From NCBI GenBank assembly GCA_963695985.1, contig CAVOIC010000003.1, positions 1 through 64,000 of the forward strand: 64,000 nt of DNA, in the 5' to 3' direction. The DNA is from DATBVX01 sp963695985. GTDB taxonomy: Bacteria > Pseudomonadota > Gammaproteobacteria > Steroidobacterales > Steroidobacteraceae. The notes below the pieces were generated by a model, which ran no database searches, had not been told where the DNA came from, and worked only from the letters and a program-made list of their open reading frames with translations. Position 1 is the first letter of the stretch; each line of letters starts with the position of its first letter. Positions 50,176 through 60,000 of this stretch are shown piece by piece. The position numbers and the translations under genes were made by a program.

Positions 50176-50793
50176 CTAGGGTCCGCCGCTGCCCGGGTTG
50201 CGCTGGATGATGGCACGCTCGATGCGCGTGATCTCGTCGAGTTTTGCCTGGGCTTCGGCGAGCTCCTTGCGCAGGCGTGCGTTATCCTCGATCTCGGTTT
50301 GCAGGCGCCGGTTGATGGCCGCGTTGCGCTCGCGGTCCTGCTGGATCTCGCTCGCCTGCAGGCGCTGATTTTCCGCCTGCAGGATGAGACGCTGCTCGAC
50401 GTCCTTCAGGCACACCCAAGCCAGGGCGCGTTCGGCGGGCAGCATGGTTTCGGGTGTTGCCAGGAGCTGCGTCAGCAGCTGCCGCGCCGCGCTCTCGTCA
50501 GTCTTGCCGTGACCGGGCGTGGCAAGTGCCAGGGCGTAGCGCAGGCGATTGCTCGTCGTCGGCGTTACTTCCGCCGCCTCCTTGACCCGCTGCGCGATCT
50601 CGGCCTGCTCGGCGGGCGTGGTGCGTGACAGCCGTTCCATCATGTCGAGATAGCTCGACATCTGACCGAGCGAGGGGTCGGCGGCGGGTGTCGGCGGCGG
50701 CGGTGCGCGGTCCGCCGTGCCCGGTACGAGGGTACAGCCGGAGAGCAGGGTGAGCAGGCAGGTGACACCAGCGCGCACGCAGCTAAGCCGCAT
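50176..50793 (-). CDS. qseG: QseG/YfhG-like outer-membrane lipoprotein
   Basis: A 205-residue lipoprotein: lipobox LLSGC with the lipidated cysteine at residue 20. After a Pro-rich spacer (APPPPTPAADP), it is mainly helical with a long C-terminal coiled coil (EIEDNARLRKELAEAQAKL). Its place between the GlrK-like kinase and GlrR-like regulator, with an 11-base overlap with the kinase, matches the E. coli glrK-yfhG-glrR order, where QseG interacts with the kinase. Sequence identity in this family is low, so the name rests on context. Confidence 0.78.
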   Translation of the reverse strand: MRLSCVRAGVTCLLTLLSGCTLVPGTADRAPPPPTPAADPSLGQMSSYLDMMERLSRTTPAEQAEIAQRVKEAAEVTPTTSNRLRYALALATPGHGKTDESAARQLLTQLLATPETMLPAERALAWVCLKDVEQRLILQAENQRLQASEIQQDRERNAAINRRLQTEIEDNARLRKELAEAQAKLDEITRIERAIIQRNPGSGGP

Positions 50794-52249
50794 GAGCCGG
50801 CTCCTTCACCTCCGTCGAGAGCTGACGTAGCGGCATGCGGATGCGGAAGTGCGCGCCCGCGAACTGACCGTCGACGATCTCGATCGTGCCGCTGTGGGCG
50901 TGCACGAACTCGATGACCACCGAGAGTCCGATTCCGGTCCCCTTGACGTGACCTCCCTGCGGCGTCTTGCCCTGGTAGAACGCCTCGAAGATGCGACTGC
51001 GCTCGTCCAGCGGGATACCTGGGCCGCTGTCGGCGACATCGAGCACCAGCTGCTCAAGGGCCGCCTGCGCCTGAATGTGTATCGTGCCACCCTGCGGCGT
51101 GAACTTGATCGCGTTCGACAACAGATTGTCGAGGATGAGCTTCAGCTTGCTGCGATCCGCGGAAATGGTGATGTCCTGTACGCGCACGTCGAGGCGCACG
51201 CGCTGACTCACCAGGGTGAGTCGCTGGCTCTCCAGCACACTCTTGATCAGCGGCCGCAGCTTGAACTCGCTCACCTCCAGGCCGACGCTTTGCGCCTGCC
51301 AGGTGCTGAAGGTCAGCAGGTTTTCGATCAGGCGCTGCAGCTTCAGTCCGTTCTCACGCAGGATGCCGGTGACCTCGCGCTGATCCTCGGCGAGGTCGCC
51401 GACCGAGCCGTCGAGCAATAGCTCCGTGCCCTCGCGGATGTTGGCGAGAGGCGTCTTGAGCTCGTGCGACATGTGTCGCAGGAAGCGGTTCTTTTCCTGC
51501 GCCAGTTCGAGCAGCCGCATGCGCAGCCACTCCAGCTGGCGCCCGAGGGCCTCGAGGTCGCTCGGTCCGGTAACCCGGATGGCGCGCGAGAACGTGCCGC
51601 GACCGAGCTCGTTGATGACGCGGTCGAGATGGCGGATCGGCCGGCCGAGCAGCACCGTGAAGACGATCGTCAGCACGATTGTTGCGGGGATCAATGCGGC
51701 CGTCTGCCAGAACAAGGTGCGCTGTGCCGCCGCCGTCGCGTGCTGCAGGGTCTCGAGCTGCTGGTCGATGCGGCGCCGGCTGGCATCGGCCAGGGTCGTC
51801 GCCGATTCCCACAAGCGCGAAAAGTTACCCACGGCCTGCGCCAGTTCGGGAGAGCCGCGCGGGCGCGCGTTCAGCAGCTGCCAGATTGCGACGCTCTCGG
51901 TACGAAGTGCTTCCAGCTGCGCATCGCTGCGCGGGTCCTGCTGCAAGCGTCCAAGAGCCTCGAGCGTGTCCTGAAAACGTTCGTGGTTCTGCCGGTAGAC
52001 CTCGAGCAGCTCGCGGTTGCCGATGACCTGGTAGAGCCTGGCGCTGCGTTCGAGCGAGGCGATCTGCTCGAACAGCAGCTGGTTGTAGCGCGTAGCCTGC
52101 ACGCCCTGCACGACCAGGGATTCACTCTGGGTGGCGAGGCGACGGATCTGGAACGCCGCATTGATGACGGCGATGAGCAGGGGCACGGCCACGAGGGTCA
52201 AGCCCAGCAGCATCAGGCCACTCAACGACCGGGGCTTGCTCAGACGCAT
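50783..52249 (-). CDS. glrK: Sensor histidine kinase GlrK/QseE
   Basis: A 488-residue kinase. N-terminal helix (LMLLGLTLVAVPLLIAVINA) and a second helix (AALIPATIVLTIVFTVLLG) flank a periplasmic helical domain of about 150 residues (LFEQIASLERSARLYQVIG). HAMP: GRPIRHLDRVINELGRG. HisKA with FLRHMSHELKTPLANI, HATPase with LLSNAIKF, DSGPGI and GTGIGLS. The ATG at 52249 gives the natural N-terminus. Phosphorylates GlrR; expected to sense an envelope signal with QseG. Confidence 0.9.
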   Translation of the reverse strand: MRLSKPRSLSGLMLLGLTLVAVPLLIAVINAAFQIRRLATQSESLVVQGVQATRYNQLLFEQIASLERSARLYQVIGNRELLEVYRQNHERFQDTLEALGRLQQDPRSDAQLEALRTESVAIWQLLNARPRGSPELAQAVGNFSRLWESATTLADASRRRIDQQLETLQHATAAAQRTLFWQTAALIPATIVLTIVFTVLLGRPIRHLDRVINELGRGTFSRAIRVTGPSDLEALGRQLEWLRMRLLELAQEKNRFLRHMSHELKTPLANIREGTELLLDGSVGDLAEDQREVTGILRENGLKLQRLIENLLTFSTWQAQSVGLEVSEFKLRPLIKSVLESQRLTLVSQRVRLDVRVQDITISADRSKLKLILDNLLSNAIKFTPQGGTIHIQAQAALEQLVLDVADSGPGIPLDERSRIFEAFYQGKTPQGGHVKGTGIGLSVVIEFVHAHSGTIEIVDGQFAGAHFRIRMPLRQLSTEVKEPAHAA

Positions 52250-52316
52250 GGCCGGCAATTCTAGCAGTCCGCCCCGACCGCAGATGGGTCGGGAAGGCGC
52301 TGTTTTGCGCGCGGTT

Positions 52317-53324
52317 TCACACCTTCGACGGCTGCCAGGGTGCGGCGAGCTGCTTGCGCTCCCACTCGAGCGAGCTGCGCACGATGGCTTCGAGGTCATC
52401 GAGCTGCGGCTTCCATCCCAGCACGTCGCGCACGCGCTGCGCCCGCGCGACCAGGATCGAGGGATCGCCGGGCCGGCGCGCCTCCTCGCGGATCTGCAAT
52501 GGCCGCTGCGCTACGTGCTCGACCATCCGCAGCACTTCGCGCACGCTGTAGCCGTGCCCGTAACCGCAGTTGAGTGTGCTCGACGCGCCGCCGTCGCGCA
52601 GATAGGCCAACGCCTGCACGTGCGCGCTCGCGAGATCCTCCACGTGAATGTAATCGCGCACGCCGGTGCCGTCCGGAGTCTCGTAGTCGGTGCCGTAGAT
52701 CGCGACCCCGGGGCGCTTGCCCACGGCGGCCTCGGCGGCGACCTTGACGAGCAGGGTCGCAGCCGGCGTGCACTGCCCGATGCGACCCTGTGGGTCCGAG
52801 CCCGCGACGTTGAAGTAACGCAGCGCTACGTAACGCAGATCACCGGCCCGAGCCACATCGCGCAGCATCCACTCGCTCATGAGCTTCGAGGTGCCGTACG
52901 GATTGATCGGCGCGGGCGGGGTGTCCTCTGCGGCGATGCCGCCGGGCGGAATTCCATACACCGCTGCCGTCGATGAAAAAACAAAGTGGCGTACGCCGTG
53001 CGCCACGCAGCCTTCCAGCAGGTTGCGTGTGTTACAGGTGTTGTTACCGTAGTACTTGAGCGGCTTGGCCACTGACTCCGGCACGATCGTGTGCGCGGCA
53101 AAGTGCAGCACCGTGTCGATCCGGTGCTCACCGAGGATACGACTCACGAGCTCGCGATCGCCGCTGTCGCCGACTACCAGCGTTCCGTAGAGCACGGCCT
53201 GGCGGAAACCCGTCACGAGATTGTCGAGCACGACCACGTTCTCGCCGGCTTCGCCGAGCTGTCGCGCCACGTGGCTGCCGATGTAACCTGCGCCACCGGT
53301 GACCAGGATTGCGGATCGAGGCAT
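52317..53324 (-). CDS. galE: UDP-glucose 4-epimerase
   Basis: A 335-residue SDR: VTGGAGYIGSHVARQL, the serine in VFSSTAAVYG, YGTSKLMSE (Tyr-x3-Lys), RYFNVAGSDPQGRIG and DYIHVEDLASAHV. Length and landmarks match GalE, which interconverts UDP-glucose and UDP-galactose. ATG 53324, 36 bases from the divergent srkA start. It probably supplies UDP-galactose to the surface-polysaccharide genes or lipopolysaccharide core. Located just outside the locus. Confidence 0.92.
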   Translation of the reverse strand: MPRSAILVTGGAGYIGSHVARQLGEAGENVVVLDNLVTGFRQAVLYGTLVVGDSGDRELVSRILGEHRIDTVLHFAAHTIVPESVAKPLKYYGNNTCNTRNLLEGCVAHGVRHFVFSSTAAVYGIPPGGIAAEDTPPAPINPYGTSKLMSEWMLRDVARAGDLRYVALRYFNVAGSDPQGRIGQCTPAATLLVKVAAEAAVGKRPGVAIYGTDYETPDGTGVRDYIHVEDLASAHVQALAYLRDGGASSTLNCGYGHGYSVREVLRMVEHVAQRPLQIREEARRPGDPSILVARAQRVRDVLGWKPQLDDLEAIVRSSLEWERKQLAAPWQPSKV

Positions 53325-53360
53325 GGATTCGGACCCGATAGATGAGGAGTTGCGTCGCGC

Positions 53361-54380
53361 GTGCATGATAACGAAACGGACGCCGGTTCGATAACCGCGC
53401 TCGCGAGCGAGACGCCTTTCGCGGGCCTGACGCCCGAGATCGTGATCGCCGCGGTGGAGGACGCTGGTCATCCGTGTGACGGACGCGTACTGGCTCTCAA
53501 CAGTTACGAGAATCGCGTCTACCAGGTGGGCCGGGAAGATACCGAGCCGGTGGTCGTCAAGTTCTACCGGCCGCAGCGCTGGAGCAATGAGGCGATCCTC
53601 GAGGAACATGGTTTCGCGCTCGAGCTGGCTGGCGCCGAGATTCCGGTGGTCGCGCCGCTGGTGCGCGAGGGCAGGACGCTGCTCGAGTTCTCGGGATTCC
53701 GGTACGCCTTGTACCCGCGACGCAATGGCCAGTGGCCCGAGCTTGCCACCAGCGACGACCGGCTGTGGATGGGGCGTTTCCTGGGTCGCCTGCATGCGAT
53801 CGGGCGTGCGCGCCGCTTTCAGCACCGGCCGCTGCTCTCGATAGCGACCTACGGCGTCGAGGCGCGCGAGACCGTCCTGGCGAGCGATTTTCTGCCCGAC
53901 TACCTCGTCGATCGCTATGCGCAGGTCACCGAGGACCTGATCGAGCGGATGCGTGGCTCCGGGCTCGCCGAGCCCGCGTTGGACTGGCATCGCATCCACG
54001 GTGACTGTCATCGCGGCAACATCCTGTGGCGGTCAGAGGGCCCGCACATCGTGGACCTGGATGACTGCATGACGGGTCCATCGATCCAGGATCTGTGGAT
54101 GTTGCTGGCCGGGAGCCGGCAGGAAATGCGCACGCAGGCAGCGGATCTGCTCGAAGGCTATGCGCAATTCGCGACTTTCAATTCCAGCGAGCTGGGACTG
54201 ATCGAGCCGCTGCGGGCGCTGCGGTTGATCCACTACTCAGCCTGGCTGGCGCGTCGCTGGAACGACCCGGCCTTTCCGCGAGCGTTTCCCTGGTTCGCAG
54301 AACCCAGGTACTGGGAAGGGCACGTAACCACTCTGCAAGGGCAACTCGAAGCGCTGGATGAAGAGCCTCTCAGCATTTGA
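53361..54380 (+). CDS. srkA: Stress response kinase A (SrkA/YihE)
   Basis: A 339-residue aminoglycoside-phosphotransferase-fold protein kinase (E. coli form 328). GTG 53361 start. Nucleotide-binding lysine lies in VVVKFYRPQRW; catalytic loop HGDCHRGNILW, metal loop HIVDLDDCMTGP. NSYENRVYQVG near the N-terminus is a family fingerprint. It phosphorylates proteins and counters MazEF-linked death under stress in E. coli. Divergent from galE. Confidence 0.92.
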   Translation: MHDNETDAGSITALASETPFAGLTPEIVIAAVEDAGHPCDGRVLALNSYENRVYQVGREDTEPVVVKFYRPQRWSNEAILEEHGFALELAGAEIPVVAPLVREGRTLLEFSGFRYALYPRRNGQWPELATSDDRLWMGRFLGRLHAIGRARRFQHRPLLSIATYGVEARETVLASDFLPDYLVDRYAQVTEDLIERMRGSGLAEPALDWHRIHGDCHRGNILWRSEGPHIVDLDDCMTGPSIQDLWMLLAGSRQEMRTQAADLLEGYAQFATFNSSELGLIEPLRALRLIHYSAWLARRWNDPAFPRAFPWFAEPRYWEGHVTTLQGQLEALDEEPLSI

Positions 54381-54406
54381 TCTGGCCCTATGTTAGTTTT
54401 CGCCCC

Positions 54407-54967
54407 ATGAACCGCCTCCTCGCGGGCTCCATACTGGGTCTGATGTTGGTCGCTGCGTTCGCAGGCTGCAGTCGCGAGCCCCAGAACGCTCAGGCGCCAA
54501 CCACGGCGACACCCTCGACACCGAGCAAGACCGCAGCCGAGAGCGACGCGGCGCTCAAGCGCATGGTGAGCGGCGTCAGTGCCGGCAAGAATGACGCGAC
54601 CGTTGACCTGAAGTTTGAGCTCAAGGCCCGCCCGCAGGTCGGCCAACCGCTCACCATCGAGGTGGCACTGCTGCCGAAGCTTGTCGCCGAAACGATGCGC
54701 GTGACCTACATTGCCACCGACGCGCTTGCAGTCCAGCCGGTGACCCTGCCGGGTGAGTTTCACAACGTCCAGGCCGGCAGCGTCTACCACCACGAAGTGA
54801 GCGTCATCCCGCGCGACAACGGCGTGTACTACGTGAGCGCCGTGGTCTTGCTCGACAGCGATACCGGCAGCGTGGCGCGCACCTTCGCCATTCCAGTCGT
54901 CGTCGGTCCGCCGCCCGATGCTCCGGCCGTCGCCGACCAGACGCCGACTCAAGACTCCAGCCACTGA
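54407..54967 (+). CDS. Putative lipoprotein
   Basis: A 186-residue protein with lipobox AFAGC, cysteine at residue 21, followed by a low-complexity Thr/Pro/Ala linker (residues 27-48). The rest is a single beta-rich domain (VDLKFELKARPQVGQPLTI; VSVIPRDNGVYYVSAVVLL) like a periplasmic Ig-type domain. No family recognised. ATG 54407 was chosen over an upstream ATG at 54377 because only it gives a proper signal sequence. It lies between srkA and typA. Confidence 0.75.
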   Translation: MNRLLAGSILGLMLVAAFAGCSREPQNAQAPTTATPSTPSKTAAESDAALKRMVSGVSAGKNDATVDLKFELKARPQVGQPLTIEVALLPKLVAETMRVTYIATDALAVQPVTLPGEFHNVQAGSVYHHEVSVIPRDNGVYYVSAVVLLDSDTGSVARTFAIPVVVGPPPDAPAVADQTPTQDSSH

Positions 54968-55028
54968 TCGGTCCGGGGCGAACCGGGCCGGGAACGCCAG
55001 TCCGCCTGCGTCGCTGCGGCTGTCCATG

Positions 55029-55034
55029 TACAAT
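55029..55034 (+). promoter_or_regulatory. Possible -10 element of typA
   Basis: TACAAT, followed by GCGCGCCC, is 17 bases before the typA ATG. This GC-rich discriminator after the -10 is common in growth-controlled gammaproteobacterial promoters. The -35 is not clear. Confidence 0.4.
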
Positions 55035-55051
55035 GCGCGCCCTTTGAACGC

Positions 55052-56884
55052 ATGCCGCCGTCCGTGACTGACAATCTGCGCAACATCGCTATCATCGCCC
55101 ACGTCGATCACGGCAAGACCACGCTCGTCGATCAGCTGCTCAAGCAATCCGGTACGCTGGACGCACGCAAGGAAGTGCCGGATCGCGTCCTCGATTCCGG
55201 CGCGCTCGAGCGTGAGCGCGGCATCACGATTCTTGCCAAGAACACGGCGATTCGCTGGAACGAATACCGGATCAATATCGTCGATACGCCGGGCCACGCC
55301 GATTTCGGCGGCGAGGTCGAGCGCGTGTTGTCGATGGTGGATTCGGTGCTGCTGCTCGTCGATGCGGTCGATGGGCCGATGCCGCAGACGCGCTTCGTCA
55401 CGCAGAAGGCTTTCGTTTACGGCCTGAAGCCGATCGTCGTCATCAACAAGATCGATCGGCCCGAGGCTCGCCCGGGCTGGGTGCTCGATCAGACCTTCGA
55501 CCTGTTCGATCGCCTGGGCGCCACGGAAGCACAACTGGACTTCCCGGTCGTGTATGCCTCCGCACTGGAGGGATACGCCACGCTCGATCCCACGCATCCG
55601 GCCACTGACATGAGCGCGCTGTTCGAGGCGATCGTCACGCACTGCCCGGCGCCAGACGTCGATGCGGAAGGGCCGCTGCAGCTGCAGGTGAGCCTGCTCG
55701 ACTATTCGAGTTACGTCGGCGCCATTGCCATCGGACGCATCAAGCGCGGCACCCTGCGGCGCAATGCCCCGGTTACGGTGGTCGGCGTGAACGGGCAGAT
55801 GCGTAACGAGCGCATCGGCCAGATCCTGGGCTTCATCGGCTTGAGCCGTATCGAAGTCGAGTCGGCGCAGGCAGGTGACATCGTGGCCTTTGCCGGCATT
55901 GGCGAACCGAAGATTTCCGACACCGTGTGCGATCCGGCGCAGCCCGAAGCACTGCCGCCACTCACTGTCGATGAGCCGACCATCAGCATGACCTTCGAGG
56001 TGAACACCTCGCCGTTCTATGGCCGCGATGGCAAATTCGTCACCAGCCGGCAGTTGCGTGAACGCCTGCAGCGCGAGGCGCTTCATAACGTGGCGCTGCG
56101 CGTGGAGGAGACGGACGATCCGGACAAGTTCGTGGTCTACGGCCGCGGCGAGCTGCATCTGGGCGTGCTGCTCGAGACCATGCGGCGCGAAGGCTACGAG
56201 GTCGCGGTTTCCAAGCCGCGGGTCGTCATCCGGGAAATCGACGGCGTTACCTGCGAGCCGTATGAGTTGCTGACGGTGGATATCGAGGACAACGCCCAGG
56301 GCGCGGTGATGACGGGCCTCGGCGAGCGCGGCGCGGAGCTCAGCGCCATGCAGCCCGACGGCAAAGGCCGGGTGCGGCTCGACTACCTCATTCCTTCACG
56401 CGGCCTGATCGGATTCCAGACGGAGTTTCGCACGCTCACCTCGGGCACCGGTCTGCTGCACCACGTGTTCGATCACTACGGGCCGATTGTGACGCGCGAG
56501 CTCGGGGTGCGGACCAATGGTGTACTGATCTCGAACGGTCAGGGGCACACGCTCGCCTATGCGCTCTTCAGCCTGCAGGAGCGGGGCCGGCTGTGCGTCG
56601 GGCCGGGCGAAGAGGTCTACGCGGGCCAGATCGTGGGTATCCACAGTCGCAACAACGATCTCACCGTCAATCCGCTCAAGGCCAAGAAGCTCACCAACAT
56701 CCGTGCTGCCGGGAGCGATGAGAAGCTGCTGCTGACGCCCCCGGTGCGCTTTTCGCTCGAGCAGGCGATGGAATTCATCTCTGACGACGAGCTGGTCGAA
56801 GTGACCCCCACGGCCGTCCGGCTGCGCAAGCGGGCTCTGACGGAGCAGGAGCGGAAACGGATGCTGCGCGCGGCCGCCGGCTGA
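55052..56884 (+). CDS. typA: Ribosome-associated GTPase TypA/BipA
   Basis: A 610-residue translational GTPase (E. coli form 607). G1 AHVDHGKT, G2 region RERGITI, G3 DTPGHADFGGEV, G4 NKID. Domain II follows (LDYSSYVGAIAIGRIKRG), then EF-G-like domain III/V and the unique C-terminal domain with SRNNDLTVNPLKAKKLTN, specific to BipA. It acts in ribosome assembly and stress adaptation. ATG 55052. Gene intact, housekeeping and useful as a phylogenetic marker for the right part. Confidence 0.96.
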   Translation: MPPSVTDNLRNIAIIAHVDHGKTTLVDQLLKQSGTLDARKEVPDRVLDSGALERERGITILAKNTAIRWNEYRINIVDTPGHADFGGEVERVLSMVDSVLLLVDAVDGPMPQTRFVTQKAFVYGLKPIVVINKIDRPEARPGWVLDQTFDLFDRLGATEAQLDFPVVYASALEGYATLDPTHPATDMSALFEAIVTHCPAPDVDAEGPLQLQVSLLDYSSYVGAIAIGRIKRGTLRRNAPVTVVGVNGQMRNERIGQILGFIGLSRIEVESAQAGDIVAFAGIGEPKISDTVCDPAQPEALPPLTVDEPTISMTFEVNTSPFYGRDGKFVTSRQLRERLQREALHNVALRVEETDDPDKFVVYGRGELHLGVLLETMRREGYEVAVSKPRVVIREIDGVTCEPYELLTVDIEDNAQGAVMTGLGERGAELSAMQPDGKGRVRLDYLIPSRGLIGFQTEFRTLTSGTGLLHHVFDHYGPIVTRELGVRTNGVLISNGQGHTLAYALFSLQERGRLCVGPGEEVYAGQIVGIHSRNNDLTVNPLKAKKLTNIRAAGSDEKLLLTPPVRFSLEQAMEFISDDELVEVTPTAVRLRKRALTEQERKRMLRAAAG

Positions 56885-57030
56885 GAGCTGCGTCGGACGG
56901 CGCGATCTTCCCGTCGGGAATCAGGGGCCTCGTGGCCGAATCGAGAGTCCGGTCACACAGGCGTTTTCCATAGCGTAACTAAGATGACCGTCTGCGCTTG
57001 CTCGAAGCGCTTGGGTCCCGGTTACGCCTT

Positions 57031-60000
57031 ATGTCAAACGCGGGCGGAAGAGCAGCTGCGCCGAATCGGCTCCTTGAGCCGTCGGCGGGCGACCCCGCGG
57101 CCACGTACCCGACCGGATGGACGGGGCAATTCCCGGCCGGCCAGCCCAGCCTGAACCGGCTGCTGCGTCAGCAGCTTCGCATCGCTGCCGCCAGCTCTGC
57201 CGGCGGTGCACCGGAACTCACCCGCCTCCTCGAGCTCATCAGTCGCCACTACGACAGCGTCGACGATGAGCGGCGCGGCATCGTGCGCTCGATGCAGCTC
57301 ATGTCCGATGAAGCGCAGGCCCTGACACGCGAAATCCGCGAGCAGACCGCGAACCAGCTGCAGGCCATCCTCGATCACATCAAGGACGCCATCATCACGG
57401 TCGATGACGGTGGCCATATCGAAACCTTCAATCCCACCGGCGAGCGCATCTTCGGCTACAGCCAGGCTGAAGTGCTGGGGCGAACGCTCGATCACCTGGT
57501 GCCGGAGTCCGCGAGCCAGGGATCGGTAGCCGACTACCTGTCAAGCCTCGCGGCGCGACTCGACGACACGCACATCGATCTGGCCGGCCGCGAGACCTGG
57601 GGGCGCAACAAGGACGGCACCCCGTTCGCTGCCGAAATCGCCGTCAGCGAGGCGCACCTCAATCGACGGCGCGTGTTCGTGGTCTGCCTGCGCGACATCA
57701 CGGACCGGCGCAACTCCGAGCAGGCGATGCGCGAAAGTGAAGCGCGCTATCGCACGCTGGTCGAGAACGCACCGGAAGCCATCGTGGTGCTCGACATGGA
57801 CGTGGGTCGCTTCGTCGACGTCAACGACAATGCGGTACGGTTCTTCAAGATGGACCGTACGGCGCTGCTCGAGTGCGGGCCCGAGCAGGTCAGCCCGCCG
57901 GCGCAGGCCGACGGCACCTCGTCCTTTGGCGTGGCGCGCGGTTATCTCGATCGGGCGCTCAACGGCGAAACGCCCGTGTTCGAATGGCTGCACCGGGATG
58001 CGCTCGGCAACGACATCGCCTGTGAAGTGCGCCTGGTGCGCCTGCCAAGCTCGACCCGCAAGCTGATCCGCGGCAGCATCACGGACATCACCGATCGCAA
58101 GCGCGCCGAGCTGATCGCGGCGGGCGAGCGGCGCGTGTTCGAGAAGCTGGCCTCACATGCGCACCTCTCGGTCGCGCTCGAAGCGATCACCGAGCTCACC
58201 GAGAGGGTGTGCCCCGATGCCAGCTGTGCGATCAGCCTGCTCAACAAGCAATCGCACACCTTTCACCAGGTCGTGGCGCCACGCCTGCCAGCGGAATTCT
58301 GTGCGGCGATGGAAGGCACTCCGGTGGGCCCGCGCTTCGGCTCCTGCTCCGCGGCCGTGTTCCTCGGCCGCCAGGTGATCGTGGCCGACATCGCCAAGGA
58401 TGCACTGTGGGAACAGCGCCGCGACCTCGCATTGCGCTTCGAGCTGAAGTCCTGCTGGTCGACTCCGATTCTTGGCGGTGACGGCAGCGCGCTCGGTACG
58501 GCTGCCATGTATCGCCGCCACACGGGTACGCCCGGGCGCCGGGACCTGGAGCTCATGGCGCGCATGGCGCAGCTTGCCGGCATAGCGATCGAGCGGCGCC
58601 GCGCCGAAGACGCTCTGCGGGCCAGCGAAGCGAAATTCCGCGGGCTGTTCGAGAACGTCATGGAAGGCGTTTACCAGACGAGTCGTGAAGGCCGCTTCCT
58701 GTCGGTCAATCCCGCCTTCGTGCAGCTGCTGGGGTTCGATTCCGCTGACGAGCTGTATGCGTCGGGGGATGCGGTGAGCCTGTACGTCGATCCCGCGGAT
58801 CGCGTCGAGTTCGTGCGTCTCATGGAAGCCGATGGCGAAGTGCGCAACGCCGAATACCAGTTACGCCGCCGCGACGGCCGGACGATCGTGGTGCTGGAGA
58901 GCGCGCGCGTGGTGCGCAACGAGCAGGGCGACATCGTCGGCTACGAGGGCACGATCGCCGACATCACCGAGCGCTGGAAAGCGGAGACCGCGGTGTTCGA
59001 GGAAAAGGAGCGCGCCCAGGTCACGCTGCAGTCGATCGGCGACGGCGTCATCACCACGGATGCCGATGGCTGCGTCAACTACGTGAATCCCGTTGCGGAG
59101 AGTCTCACGGGCTGGGATACGCGCGAAGCGCACGGCTTGCCGGTGGCCGCGATCTTCCGGCTGATCAACGAGACCGATCGTGAGGCGGTGGAGAATCCCG
59201 TGGTGCGCTGCCTGCGTGAAGCGCGCGTGATCGGCCTGTCCGACCACACGGTGCTGCTCAACCGCCGCGGGCAGGAGATCGCGATCCAGAATTCGGCGGC
59301 GCCGATCCGCGATCGCGCCGGCCACGTCATCGGCGCGGTGATGGTGTTTCATGACGTGAGCCGCGAGCGCCGGCTGCGGCGCGCGCTCTCCTACCAGGCG
59401 AGTCACGACGCGCTGACGGGCCTGATCAACCGGCGCGAGTTCGAGAGCCGTCTCAGCGAAGCGCTCGCCGCGACTCATCGCGGCGAGGGACAGGGGAATG
59501 TGCTGTTGTACCTCGATCTCGATCAGTTCAAGCTGGTGAACGACACCTGCGGACATCCCGCCGGTGACCGGCTCCTGAAGCAGATCACCGGGCTCCTGCA
59601 GACGCGCATCCGCGCCAGCGACACGCTCGCGCGCCTGGGCGGCGACGAATTCGGCATCCTGCTGGCCGAATGCCAGCCTGATCAGGCGATGCGCATTGCC
59701 GAAGCCTTGCGGCAGGCCATCCGGGACTACCGCTTCATGTGGCACGATGGGGCACTCAACGTCGGGGTGAGCATCGGCATCGTCGAGATCACGCGCGAGA
59801 CGGAGAGCATGGCCGCGCTCATGAGCGCGGCGGACGTTGCGTGCTACGCCGCCAAGGACCAGGGACGCAACCGCGTCCATGTCTACCAACAGGACAACGT
59901 GCCGGAACGGCATCGCGAAATGCAGTGGGTGTCGCGCCTCACGCGCGCCAGCGAGGAAGACCGGCTGGAGCTGTATTTCCAGCCGATCGTGCCCATCGGT